Part shown: in pieces, positions 31,180-37,508 of the stretch | Layout: the number at the start of each line of letters is the position of its first letter | Numbering within the stretch: the first letter of the stretch is position 1 | Virus record (IMG/VR): IMGVR_UViG_3300025759_000228 | Coordinates: 1-39,772 of that record | DNA length: 39,772 nucleotides | Direction: 5' to 3' (one strand) | Source of the DNA: a virus | Position numbers and translations under genes: made by a program | Notes under the pieces: model-generated | Told to the model about the DNA's origin: nothing | The model's input: only the letters and a program-made list of their open reading frames with translations | Databases searched by the model: none

Positions 31180-31884
31180 TTAATCTAATTCCGCGTCTTC
31201 AAAATTATATTCTTTATCATCCTGTGGCTCTGGGTTATCCTCTGTAATTGTTGGTACAATATTCATCACCATGCCCCTTACTTTAGATGCTGATACAACT
31301 ATATCTTCGCTATTGAATCCTGAGTTTAACTTATATCTTGCTACTGAATATGTCTTACTTCCCTTCTTTGCCTCTTCTGTATACAAAGTGTAGTTTCTAG
31401 CATACATTGGCTCACCATTACCCTTTGTAAACTTTGCAATTGATGTTGTGAACTTCTTCCCCGTTCTAAAGCTAGTCCCTTTAAATGAGATAATGAAAGG
31501 TAGCCCACTTGGATTATCGTTTAAGATAACGAAGAAATCTAAGAATGCGCACTTCCATTTATCATCCTCTGATAAACTATCCCCGTTGTCCCAGGTTACC
31601 CCATCTTGTGATTGTGTCACTAGCTTAAAGTCCGAATCGAATTTGCGCCAGTTTTGACTAATCTTACATACCGTTACAACCACACTTGGTCCAAACGATT
31701 CTCCTGTTGCTGAATCATACCAATCCCCAAGTGATACCCCTTCTTTATCGCTGTCATGAGCCATCTGCAAAAATGACTTCTCAATCAGGCTCGATGATAT
31801 ATCATCTGCCCCGTCACCCTGATATTTTTTCAAGTAATCCGGTGTCGTTAATGATGTCTCTTTTTTTTCTAATTCTTGTGTCAT
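31180..31884 (-). CDS. Probable single-stranded DNA-binding / recombination protein
   Basis: A 234-residue protein. The central part is beta-rich (VVVTVCKISQNWRKF, KWKCAFLDFFVILNDN, LPFIISFKGTSFRTGKKFTTSI, ARYKLNSGF) as in OB-fold-type phage proteins. The last ~30 residues are strongly acidic and end NFEDAELD, like the acidic tail of ssDNA-binding proteins. The position, in front of the helicase and behind regulators, suits replication or recombination. The start has AAAAGGA 8 bases upstream. The family call is inferred, not certain. Confidence 0.55.
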   Translation of the reverse strand: MTQELEKKETSLTTPDYLKKYQGDGADDISSSLIEKSFLQMAHDSDKEGVSLGDWYDSATGESFGPSVVVTVCKISQNWRKFDSDFKLVTQSQDGVTWDNGDSLSEDDKWKCAFLDFFVILNDNPSGLPFIISFKGTSFRTGKKFTTSIAKFTKGNGEPMYARNYTLYTEEAKKGSKTYSVARYKLNSGFNSEDIVVSASKVRGMVMNIVPTITEDNPEPQDDKEYNFEDAELD

Positions 31885-31964
31885 TTTTTTATCCTTTTAG
31901 TATTTGATTGAAATAAATATAATTCATTCACCGTCGCCGTCGACTAGGCCAATAATCTATCTGC

Positions 31965-32093
31965 TCATAAAAAAATTCTCCCTATCATTTTAAAGAAACC
32001 TTCTCTTTCCACATTTATTGGACGTCTATATATCTTAATCTCACCGCACTTGTATCTACGACCGTCTATACGTAACCTTCTTATATGAATCAT
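31965..32093 (-). CDS. Possible small ORF between two early genes
   Basis: 42 codons, MIHIRRLRIDGRRYKCGEIK and then IYRRPINVEREGFFKMIGRIFL. It is very basic, overlaps the end of the 151-residue gene by about 38 bases, and fills most of the gap before the ssDNA-binding candidate. There is no good ribosome site (GGGATAG at a distance of about 7). Its basic composition is coherent, but it may be chance. Bases 31885-31964 upstream of the next gene are otherwise non-coding and GC-rich in part (CGACGG twice). Confidence 0.3.
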   Translation of the reverse strand: MIHIRRLRIDGRRYKCGEIKIYRRPINVEREGFFKMIGRIFL

Positions 32094-32511
32094 TGCAGTC
32101 TATCCCATCTGTTAAGGGATCAGGCACAATCCCTTCTTTTATAAGTTTATTAATCTCAGAGTTTTTAAATATATCACTCTTCAAAATCTGTGGATTACGA
32201 GAAACGAAATCCAGTGCTCTTCTCTTGTCTACTACCTTTATAACTGTCTGATTACTCATGTAAGCGCCATACCCATTAGCTTTATGCTTATCTATATCCA
32301 TTTTAGTCATTAAATTATAAACCTCTGAGTCTATCTGACTAATAACATCATTAAGTGGCTCTATCATATCTTTTTTTATATTTGATATCCTATTAGTTAA
32401 TTCCAAACGATCAGATAACAATTTATTCATCATCTGATTAACCTTAGCCGCCCCTCTCGCAATCTCGTTTATGTTAATTCCATTTTCGTTTATGTCCATT
32501 TGTATATTCAC
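32056..32511 (-). CDS. Coiled-coil early protein with conserved C-terminal module
   Basis: 151 residues. The first ~75 form a long helix (LLSDRLELTNRISNIKKDMIE), probably coiled coil. The C-terminal part (NQTVIKVVDKRRALDFVSRN, then INKLIKEGIVPDPLTDGIDC) resembles a module found at the end of several small phage early proteins, usually with xKVTxRR at the very end, as here. It has its own promoter with three direct repeats and an AGGAGG site (CTCCTCC on the plus strand), so it is likely expressed separately from the upstream genes. Function unknown; a host-nuclease-inhibitor-like role is a possibility only. Confidence 0.6.
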   Translation of the reverse strand: MNIQMDINENGININEIARGAAKVNQMMNKLLSDRLELTNRISNIKKDMIEPLNDVISQIDSEVYNLMTKMDIDKHKANGYGAYMSNQTVIKVVDKRRALDFVSRNPQILKSDIFKNSEINKLIKEGIVPDPLTDGIDCNDSYKKVTYRRS

Positions 32512-32529
32512 CTCCTATTTGTTATATAC

Positions 32530-32559
32530 ATTGTATAGTACTCGATAAGTACCCGTCAA
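32530..32559 (-). promoter_or_regulatory. Internal early promoter
   Basis: Minus strand: -35 TTGACG (32559-32554), an 18-base spacer, and -10 TACAAT (32535-32530); an alternative -10 TATACA gives a 16-base spacer. The -35 overlaps the stop codon of the preceding 80-codon gene. It would drive the 151-residue gene and everything downstream. Confidence 0.65.
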
Positions 32560-32563
32560 GTAC
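32536..32563 (-). promoter_or_regulatory. Three GTACTT direct repeats at 11-bp pitch over the internal promoter
   Basis: On the minus strand GTACTT, GTACTT and GTACTA occur with their plus-strand starts at 32536, 32547 and 32558. The constant 11-bp spacing puts them on the same face of the helix. The set spans the -35 region and the spacer, so it is a good candidate operator for a repressor or activator, such as a ribbon-helix-helix dimer array. Confidence 0.55.
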
Positions 32564-32798
32564 TTATTTTTGTTTCCTTATTAGTTTTTTTCTTGCTTTT
32601 TTTAGGGTACTTCTGCCCAAGAATACTAGAAATGTCATTCTCTAGTTTTTTAATATCATCATGTGACACAACCTCTTTTTCTAGCAGCAACTTTGATATT
32701 CCAGCCAATAATCGCCGGTTAGTATCTGCTACCCGTGTCAGATTCTCAACACTTTCGGTAAGTTTGTCCCATAATTTAAGAAAATCTTGTTTTTTCAT
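32556..32798 (-). CDS. Small helical early protein
   Basis: 80 residues: helix FLKLWDKLTESVENLTRVAD, NRRLLAGISKLLLEKE, then a charged helix and a Lys-rich tail (KKSKKKTNKETKIST). It starts by ATGA overlap with the preceding gene and its stop lies in the next promoter. No family recognised. Confidence 0.6.
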   Translation of the reverse strand: MKKQDFLKLWDKLTESVENLTRVADTNRRLLAGISKLLLEKEVVSHDDIKKLENDISSILGQKYPKKSKKKTNKETKIST

Positions 32799-32938
32799 TT
32801 GGTATCTACTCCTATCTTGTCTGTAATAGACTTCCTGAACCTACGATATAACTTTTCAGCCTCCCTACTCTCTCTCCATACTTGATAACAGGCGATAGAA
32901 AAACTCAACGTACATATACTTACTGCTATGAATATCAT
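32795..32938 (-). CDS. Tiny membrane-anchored early protein
   Basis: 47 residues, MIFIAVSICTLSFSIACYQV forming one membrane segment, followed by a basic tail (RESREAEKLYRRFRKSITDK). It starts by ATGA overlap with the gene before and ends by ATGA overlap with the gene after, which supports translation in this coupled chain. Confidence 0.5.
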   Translation of the reverse strand: MIFIAVSICTLSFSIACYQVWRESREAEKLYRRFRKSITDKIGVDTK

Positions 32939-33036
32939 TTCTTATTATCTAAGTGACGCTCAATAATTCTCAGATACTCCATAGCTTTCAACTCGTCTGA
33001 CTCCTGAATAAATAAACTAATTAGCTCTTTAACCAT
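32935..33036 (-). CDS. Tiny early protein
   Basis: 33 residues, MVKELISLFIQESDELKAME then YLRIIERHLDNKK, a single amphipathic helix. GAGGGG lies 7 bases before the start and the stop overlaps the next start (ATGA), so it looks translated. Function unknown. Confidence 0.45.
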   Translation of the reverse strand: MVKELISLFIQESDELKAMEYLRIIERHLDNKK

Positions 33037-33071
33037 AATTACACCCCTCTTATATGATTCAATTAATTAAG

Positions 33072-33167
33072 TTACACCTTTACATCCTTATCATGCATAT
33101 CCTCCTTTAATTTATTAGCTAGATATTCCATTAAGCCTCTAGTCGTCCCTTTGTAGCTTAATTGCAT
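33072..33167 (-). CDS. Tiny early protein
   Basis: 31 residues, MQLSYKGTTRGLMEYLANKL plus KEDMHDKDVKV. The ATG lies inside the last codons of the preceding gene; AAGGGAG is about 6-8 bases upstream of the overlapping ATGs. The opening MxLxYKG is a style seen in many small phage proteins, but no function is known. Confidence 0.4.
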   Translation of the reverse strand: MQLSYKGTTRGLMEYLANKLKEDMHDKDVKV

Positions 33168-33541
33168 TGCATAGCTCCCTTAATATGCTCCTGAGCATCA
33201 ATATCATCTCTTCTCTTCGCTATACCCATCAGGAACTCTAAATCATCACTATCAAATTCAGATAGATCGTTTTCATAAACTAATTCATATAAAAACCCCT
33301 CTCGACCTTCACTTGGCGTACTATAATCAGCCTCAAGAACCCCATCTTTATTTATCATAGCAACCTGATCAAAGCTGTTAGTTAAAAAAACTTCCCCACT
33401 TTCTTTGTTCATCATTATTTTTAAACCTGATTCAGTCTCAAAATCTACCGGCTTAGGTTTTTCTGCTAGAGCTCTTATTATATTTGAAGCAATAACTAAC
33501 TCTCTATATCCAAAATCTGCTAAATCTGTTGTTGTGTGCAT
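33158..33541 (-). CDS. Hypothetical early protein
   Basis: 127 residues. A helical opening (GYRELVIASNIIRALAE), a beta middle (GLKIMMNKESGEVFLTNSFDQVAMINKDG), and an acidic C-terminal helical part (LSEFDSDDLEFLMGIAKRRDD). This is a familiar profile for phage early proteins of unknown function. GGGAGGTG precedes the start. Confidence 0.65.
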   Translation of the reverse strand: MHTTTDLADFGYRELVIASNIIRALAEKPKPVDFETESGLKIMMNKESGEVFLTNSFDQVAMINKDGVLEADYSTPSEGREGFLYELVYENDLSEFDSDDLEFLMGIAKRRDDIDAQEHIKGAMQCN

Positions 33542-33566
33542 TTTTTACACCTCCCATTTTTATATG

Positions 33567-33764
33567 TTAGTCCAAACTAAAATCTGTATTTATCTTTCCC
33601 TGGTCATCTTCTAAGACGAATGGCGTCTCTTTCTCTATCTCAGTCATTAAATATCGCTTAAAAACTCGTCCTAATGAGATGTGTTCATTCTCACTCTTAA
33701 ACTTATTTAACTTATTTAGTTCATTTTCATCTAGTGTAATCGTAAAACTCTTGGAAACTCGCAT
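33567..33764 (-). CDS. Ribbon-helix-helix regulator, first gene of the early unit
   Basis: 65 residues from the ATG at 33764, which has AGAGGT 8 bases upstream (an in-frame ATG at 33800 gives 12 extra residues without a site). RVSKSFTITLDENELNKLNKF gives the beta strand and first helix, ISLGRVFKRYLMTEIEKE the second; this is a ribbon-helix-helix protein. As the promoter-proximal early gene it is the natural candidate to bind the palindromes around the early promoter and autoregulate. Confidence 0.75.
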   Translation of the reverse strand: MRVSKSFTITLDENELNKLNKFKSENEHISLGRVFKRYLMTEIEKETPFVLEDDQGKINTDFSLD

Positions 33765-33910
33765 AATTAAAACCTCTTTCTTGTAAAAATAAATAACCAT
33801 TTTTCAACGGGGCTATAAAATTGATAAACTAAAAACAATTAAAAATAAATACCTCCTTGTTAAGCTATAAAAATAAAGACATTGAAAACATTAGGTTGTT
33901 TTCTTGATTA

Positions 33911-33939
33911 ACTATAATCACTTTAATTTATAAAGTCAA
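33911..33939 (-). promoter_or_regulatory. Main early promoter
   Basis: Minus strand: -35 TTGACT (33939-33934), 17-base spacer, -10 TATAGT (33916-33911), a near-consensus sigma70 promoter. The transcript would begin near 33904 and carry an untranslated leader of about 140 bases to the ribbon-helix-helix gene. The leader includes an isolated AAGGAGG (33852-33858) without an ATG in range. Confidence 0.75.
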
Positions 33940-33979
33940 CAACTAAAATGTTGTTAAAGATTAAATAAGTTGACTTATT
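33938..33979. promoter_or_regulatory. Two palindromes flanking the early promoter
   Basis: AACAAC-TAAAAT-GTTGTT (33938-33955) touches the -35 box of the main early promoter. AATAAGT-TG-ACTTATT (33964-33979) lies 8 bases further upstream. Both are perfect inverted repeats and are likely operator or origin elements. Confidence 0.5.
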
Positions 33980-33992
33980 GATGTTTTTAGTG

Positions 33993-34001
33993 TGTGGATA
34001 A
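33993..34001 (-). promoter_or_regulatory. Perfect DnaA-box 9-mer (origin candidate)
   Basis: TTATCCACA on the minus strand (TGTGGATAA on plus), the E. coli consensus DnaA box. It lies in the AT-rich, gene-free region between the early and late units, beside palindromes and an inverted repeat TGCAA-AAAA-TTGCA at 34084-34097. Only one exact box was found by eye, so a chance match is possible. Confidence 0.4.
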
Positions 34002-34151
34002 CTGGTTTAGCATTAAAAAAAAACGCATGTATCAAGTTTTATCGATGGGTTATTGGGGTTTTAGCCTCAAAAATGGATTTTTGTGCAAAAAATTGCAGAG
34101 GGTACCTTTGGGTTGACTGTTTTTTTTTTTTTTAAAGAAGTAAAATATCGT

Positions 34152-34182
34152 AACACCTCTACTGTTAAGGCAGGTGTTTTTA
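34152..34182 (+). terminator. Terminator-like hairpin in the control region
   Basis: AACACCT (34152-34158) and AGGTGTT (34172-34178) form a 7-bp stem with a 13-base loop, followed by TTTTTAT on the plus strand. A run of 14 T lies just upstream (34120-34133). No plus-strand gene ends here, so it may end antisense or a small RNA transcript, or it may only be a hairpin. Confidence 0.5.
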
Positions 34183-34358
34183 TATCGATGGAACTTGATG
34201 CTTTTATTAGTGGTATTTCTTTGCTTACTTTTAACCAACAGGAGTTAATGGGCAGCGATCAACACACTTGATTTAATAAGAGACTCAATGGGGTTACTAG
34301 AGAGATTATTAATATGTCTGTCTAGCGCGCGTATATGGATGTCTCCCGACACTCTGAG

Positions 34359-34387
34359 TTGTTAACGACCACCGTATTTTATATATA
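34359..34387 (+). promoter_or_regulatory. Weak candidate late promoter
   Basis: TTGTTA (34359-34364), a 17-base spacer, then TATATA (34382-34387), which lies in an AT-rich stretch. It is the clearest full promoter pair upstream of the late genes, but the -35 is only partly consensus and the -10 region is low-complexity. The palindrome at 34411-34423 lies just downstream of it. Confidence 0.35.
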
Positions 34388-34410
34388 AATACACATAGAT
34401 AGCATAAACA

Positions 34411-34423
34411 TCAGACAGTCTGA
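34411..34423. promoter_or_regulatory. Palindrome TCAGACAGTCTGA (site 1)
   Basis: Perfect inverted repeat TCAGAC-A-GTCTGA. A degenerate copy, TCAGAAAGTCTAA, lies at 34541-34553, exactly 130 bases downstream, with 11 of 13 bases equal. The second copy is just upstream of the TATAAT before the TerS candidate, so the pair may bind a late-gene regulator. Confidence 0.5.
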
Positions 34424-34470
34424 CGCATTAGGGTGGGGATATTTATATTTTTATATTGTCAGAATGGCGA

Positions 34471-34500
34471 GGGGGGCGGGGTATCTCGGGTCCTGGAGGG
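34471..34500 (+). promoter_or_regulatory. G-quadruplex motif in non-coding DNA
   Basis: Four G tracts on the plus strand, GGGGGG, GGGG, GGG and GGG, separated by loops of 1, 6 and 7 bases (34471-34500). This matches the G3+N1-7 quadruplex rule, in a genome that is mostly AT-rich. A C6 run (34514-34519) downstream can pair with the first G tract, and GTATCTCG occurs at 34481 and again at 34520. Confidence 0.6.
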
Positions 34501-34540
34501 TATGGTCTTGCCACCCCCCGTATCTCGCGACTGAAGAAAA

Positions 34541-34553
34541 TCAGAAAGTCTAA
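34541..34553. promoter_or_regulatory. Palindrome copy TCAGAAAGTCTAA (site 2)
   Basis: Degenerate copy of TCAGACAGTCTGA, centred at about 34547, some 40 bases upstream of the TATAAT box at 34586. Its place in front of a -10 with a poor -35 fits an activator site for late transcription. Confidence 0.4.
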
Positions 34554-34585
34554 ATATAACAATGTACCCAACGATAAAAAGCGTG

Positions 34586-34591
34586 TATAAT
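34586..34591 (+). promoter_or_regulatory. Perfect -10 box 6 bases before a start codon
   Basis: TATAAT at 34586-34591 is followed by TTAAGT and then ATG at 34598. No -35 match lies 16-18 bases upstream (the positions read TGTACC or similar) and there is no ribosome site before the ATG. The geometry is that of a leaderless transcript, perhaps activator-dependent. The cassette promoter at 1013-1041 has the same 6-base distance. Confidence 0.4.
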
Positions 34592-34597
34592 TTAAGT

Positions 34598-34966
34598 ATG
34601 GATGATAGAGGCCTTACGATAGCCGGTAAGTGTGCGATTGATAAAACCAGCAGAGATACTGATGTGGTTAATGTCCTTAGGGATATTAGTAAGAAAGAGA
34701 TGCTGGAGAGAAAAGCGTTTGATGCCTTAGAGCGGAGACTTGAGCCACAGAATAGGATGTGTAAGAGCTGCAAGGGAGAGGGGAGTAGACAGGATGGGGC
34801 TACATGTTCTCTTTGTCAGGGAGCTGGATTTGTTGTTGAGGATGCTGATATGAGAGCTATAGAGCTTGTTTTAGCTCCAAAGTTCCCGAAGACTAGTATA
34901 AATGTGAGTGCGGATATTGAGGGTATGAGTGTTGAGGATTTAATGAAGTCGATAGATGCGGTATGA
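34598..34966 (+). CDS. Zinc-finger protein, terminase small subunit candidate
   Basis: 122 residues from ATG 34598 (134 from ATG 34562; neither has a ribosome site, and 34598 lies 6 bases after a perfect TATAAT). Numbered from 34562, the two motifs CKSCKGEG (Cys67, Cys70) and CSLCQGAG (Cys82, Cys85) make a DnaJ-like zinc knuckle. The C-terminal helices include MRAIELVLAPKFPKTSINVS and MSVEDLMKSI, a style common in terminase small subunits. Being the first late gene, three small genes before TerL, it is the only TerS candidate. The assignment is by position and style, not by a diagnostic domain. Confidence 0.55.
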   Translation: MDDRGLTIAGKCAIDKTSRDTDVVNVLRDISKKEMLERKAFDALERRLEPQNRMCKSCKGEGSRQDGATCSLCQGAGFVVEDADMRAIELVLAPKFPKTSINVSADIEGMSVEDLMKSIDAV

Positions 34967-34987
34967 TATGTGTTAGAGGTGTTTTAT

Positions 34988-35242
34988 ATGGGTGGTAAAT
35001 CAGTTATGCATAATAATCCGAATCCGTTTACAGGTAATGAACCTAGAATGGGGTTTAGTGTTATAGGGTCAAGAATGAGTGGGGGGGCTAATAGTGGGAG
35101 TAGTTCTAAGAATACTTTAGAGCGTATTGAGGAGAGGCTTATTAAGCTTGAGGGTCTACTGGGCATTACTGACGAGGAATCTGATAGTGATGATATTATG
35201 GGGAGTGATAGTTTGTCGGATTTGTTGTTTGGGATGGTTTAG
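34988..35242 (+). CDS. Small late protein
   Basis: 84 residues from ATG 34988, which has GAGGTG 6 bases upstream; the frame also opens from a GTG at 34970. Met/Gly/Ser/Asn-rich opening (GGKSVMHNNPNPFTGNEPRMG), then a helix (NTLERIEERLIKLEGLLGI) and an acidic end. No family recognised. It lies between the TerS candidate and TerL. Confidence 0.6.
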   Translation: MGGKSVMHNNPNPFTGNEPRMGFSVIGSRMSGGANSGSSSKNTLERIEERLIKLEGLLGITDEESDSDDIMGSDSLSDLLFGMV

Positions 35243-35258
35243 TTAAGGAGTTTTTAAA

Positions 35259-35495
35259 ATGAGTTTACAAAGCAGAGGTATTGGTCGTGTTGAGAGAGGA
35301 TCTAAGGTCAATATGGGATCATCATCGCAGGGTGTTGGGTCACCTAAGATGAGCGGGATGAGTCCTATAGTGGTTAGGGGTGATGCTATGAGAGCTATTT
35401 TGCCTAAGGGTATGGATAGTGGCAGAGTAGTGGATGAGAGTACGGGTGGTGATAGCGTTAGTTTTCGTAAGATGGGTATCGACGCAGGTATGTAG
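35259..35495 (+). CDS. Small Gly/Ser/Met-rich late protein
   Basis: 78 residues (MSLQSRGIGRVERGSKVNMG then SSSQGVGSPKMSGMSPIVVR). AAGGAG lies 9 bases upstream. Low-complexity and basic, probably flexible. With the gene before and after, it forms a set of three short Gly-rich late proteins that could be minor virion or packaging components. Confidence 0.55.
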   Translation: MSLQSRGIGRVERGSKVNMGSSSQGVGSPKMSGMSPIVVRGDAMRAILPKGMDSGRVVDESTGGDSVSFRKMGIDAGM

Positions 35496-35529
35496 TATTA
35501 TGGTTAGAAACATATAGGAGGTGAAGATT

Positions 35530-35646
35530 ATGTCACAACCAGGACTAATGAATAAAACGGCTACAGGGAAAGCCGGTTCGGCAGTAGGGTTAACTAAAGG
35601 GACTGAAGGTCCAGTTATCCGTATGGGCGGAGCTAAGTTGAAGTAA
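35530..35646 (+). CDS. Very small Gly-rich late protein before TerL
   Basis: 38 residues, MSQPGLMNKTATGKAGSAVG plus LTKGTEGPVIRMGGAKLK. The ribosome-binding site AGGAGGTG is near-perfect, 6 bases upstream, and the stop overlaps the TerL start (TAATG), so it is almost certainly translated. It shares Gly/Ser/Met-rich basic style with the preceding protein. Confidence 0.65.
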   Translation: MSQPGLMNKTATGKAGSAVGLTKGTEGPVIRMGGAKLK

Positions 35647-37508
35647 TGCCAGGATCATCTAAGAAGAAGGTCTCTAAGCTTCGGGATGAGGGTAAGCATG
35701 AGTTAGCTGATTGGTTTGAGGCTAAGGAGAAGGCGAGAGCTGAGGGGAAAGAGCTTTGGCGTTGGATGAAAGAAAATCCTAAGCCAGGAGAGGTATCGAC
35801 TCCTAAAGAATCAACCAATCAGCGTACCTTGCGAAAGATAAACGAGTTCAGGGACAGTGATGAGGTAAAAAAAAACTTTACAATCCCCCCTCAAGAGCTA
35901 GGTATATTAGAGAAGATACGTGAGAATAAGAAGAAGTTAAAAGTAAGAGCTAGGAAGGCTTTTGCGAACAATTCGGTTACTGAGCTGCGTACGCTTTACA
36001 AGGTTATGAATCGTTTAGATGTTGAGGAAAAGAAGATTATATTTAAGTATGACTTTGCTCAATTTGACGATTATTTCTTTAGTGATATTCAAGATAGGGT
36101 AGCTACTGCGCCTTTTCATTATGAGATGGTTAAGTTATATAATACGGCACCTAGATCATGTGTTGTATGTCCCCGTGGTCATGCGAAGAGTACAACTGCA
36201 AGGAAATATATATTGCATCAATTATTATATCGCGAGGTAACTTATGTTGTGATTATTGGTGCGTCTGAGGAGATGGCGGCTCAGAACTTGAGATGGATAA
36301 GAGACCAATTTACTGATAATGATCGAGTAATTGATGTTTATGGATATTTAAAAAATAAGGATAAGTGGGCTGACTCTCAATTTCAGACTAATACAGGGTT
36401 AAAGGTTGTGGCTAAGGGGGCTGGGCAGAAGGTTCGTGGTGCTAATGAGAAGGGGCGACCTGATATGATATATATCGATGATTTGGAGGATGACGAGCAG
36501 GTATCATCTAGAGATCGTCGGACGAAGTTAAAGGACTGGTTAACGAAGGCGTTGATGCCATCTAAGAGTAGGAATGGCCGTATAATTATTACGGGGACTA
36601 TTTTACATATGGATTCGTTGCTTAAGAATATAAGTGAGAATAAGGTTAAGGATCATTTACCCTGGCAGGTGTTATGGTACCAGGCTCTTAGCAAGAATGA
36701 AGATGGAGAAGAGGTTGCGTTATGGCCAGAACATAAACCTGTATCTGAATTAGTGGAGCTTAGGAATACAGATCCAGAGTCGTTTGCGCAGGAATACCAG
36801 AACAACCCTACATCGGGAGCAATGCAGGTTTTTAAGCGTGATGAGTATAATTATTACGATGAGAATGATATTCGTATTGATGATGTTGAGGGGAAAGTAT
36901 ATGTAAAAGGAAAGCAAGTATCTGTGTTATTAACACCAGATTTAGCCCTCTCGGAGAGGGAGGGTGCTGACTATACGGTTTTCACTATTACGGGTATGGA
37001 TAGCGGGAGTAACTTGTATGTTTTGGACTATGAGAGGTTTCGGTCAGCGGACCCTTATGAGCAGATAGAGATGATGTTTGATATGATGCGGAAGTGGCAC
37101 TGTGAGATAATGACCATGGAGACGGTTGCATTCCAGAAGACATTTAAGAGGATGCTTGAGTATGAGATGGAGAAGCGTGATATATTTTTCTATATTCATG
37201 AGTTATCTAGATCCTCTATTCGTAAAATATTTCGTATTAAAGCTTTAAAGGCACCAATAAGAGCCTCTAAGATATATTGGAGACATGATCACTTTGAGCT
37301 TGAGGATGAGTTATCTCAGGTGAGTGCGACGTCCTTAGGTACGCATGATGATGTTATTGATACACTGGCTGATTCTTGGGAGGTTCAGGTCGAGATGTAT
37401 GAGGAGAATAATGTTAAGGCACCAGAGATAAATACTGTAGAATGGGCTATACAAGAAGGGTTATTACCGACTGAATATGAGAAAATGGAGATGAGCAGAT
37501 ATGGCTAA
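35646..37508 (+). CDS. terL: Terminase large subunit
   Basis: A 620-residue packaging motor. After an N-terminal helical domain the ATPase P loop is CPRGHAKSTT (175-184), the Walker B MIYIDDLEDD (274-283), and IIITGTILH follows as the coupling motif. The nuclease domain begins with LLTPDLALSEREGADYTVF (catalytic Asp near residue 428), and later ETVAFQKTFKR and GTHDDVIDTLADSW complete the RNase H-like acidic set. It powers DNA entry into the prohead and cuts the concatemer. Overlaps the previous gene by one base and the portal by 8. Confidence 0.93.
   Translation: MPGSSKKKVSKLRDEGKHELADWFEAKEKARAEGKELWRWMKENPKPGEVSTPKESTNQRTLRKINEFRDSDEVKKNFTIPPQELGILEKIRENKKKLKVRARKAFANNSVTELRTLYKVMNRLDVEEKKIIFKYDFAQFDDYFFSDIQDRVATAPFHYEMVKLYNTAPRSCVVCPRGHAKSTTARKYILHQLLYREVTYVVIIGASEEMAAQNLRWIRDQFTDNDRVIDVYGYLKNKDKWADSQFQTNTGLKVVAKGAGQKVRGANEKGRPDMIYIDDLEDDEQVSSRDRRTKLKDWLTKALMPSKSRNGRIIITGTILHMDSLLKNISENKVKDHLPWQVLWYQALSKNEDGEEVALWPEHKPVSELVELRNTDPESFAQEYQNNPTSGAMQVFKRDEYNYYDENDIRIDDVEGKVYVKGKQVSVLLTPDLALSEREGADYTVFTITGMDSGSNLYVLDYERFRSADPYEQIEMMFDMMRKWHCEIMTMETVAFQKTFKRMLEYEMEKRDIFFYIHELSRSSIRKIFRIKALKAPIRASKIYWRHDHFELEDELSQVSATSLGTHDDVIDTLADSWEVQVEMYEENNVKAPEINTVEWAIQEGLLPTEYEKMEMSRYG

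Noticed and set aside
33970-34001. Plus-strand promoter starting TTGACT at 33970
   Set aside because: No -10 match occurs at a 16-19 base spacer; the TTGACT belongs to a palindrome.
34113-34146. Plus-strand promoter TTGACT with TAAAAT
   Set aside because: The spacer is 22 bases and is a T homopolymer; too long for sigma70.
34083-34271. Plus-strand 62-codon frame in the control region
   Set aside because: It runs through a 14-T homopolymer and a terminator-like hairpin, and has no ribosome site. It could be a gene remnant, but I cannot support it as a gene.
34459-34773. Minus-strand 104-codon frame over the G-rich segment and TerS candidate
   Set aside because: It overlaps a better supported gene with zinc motifs and reads through the G-rich control element.
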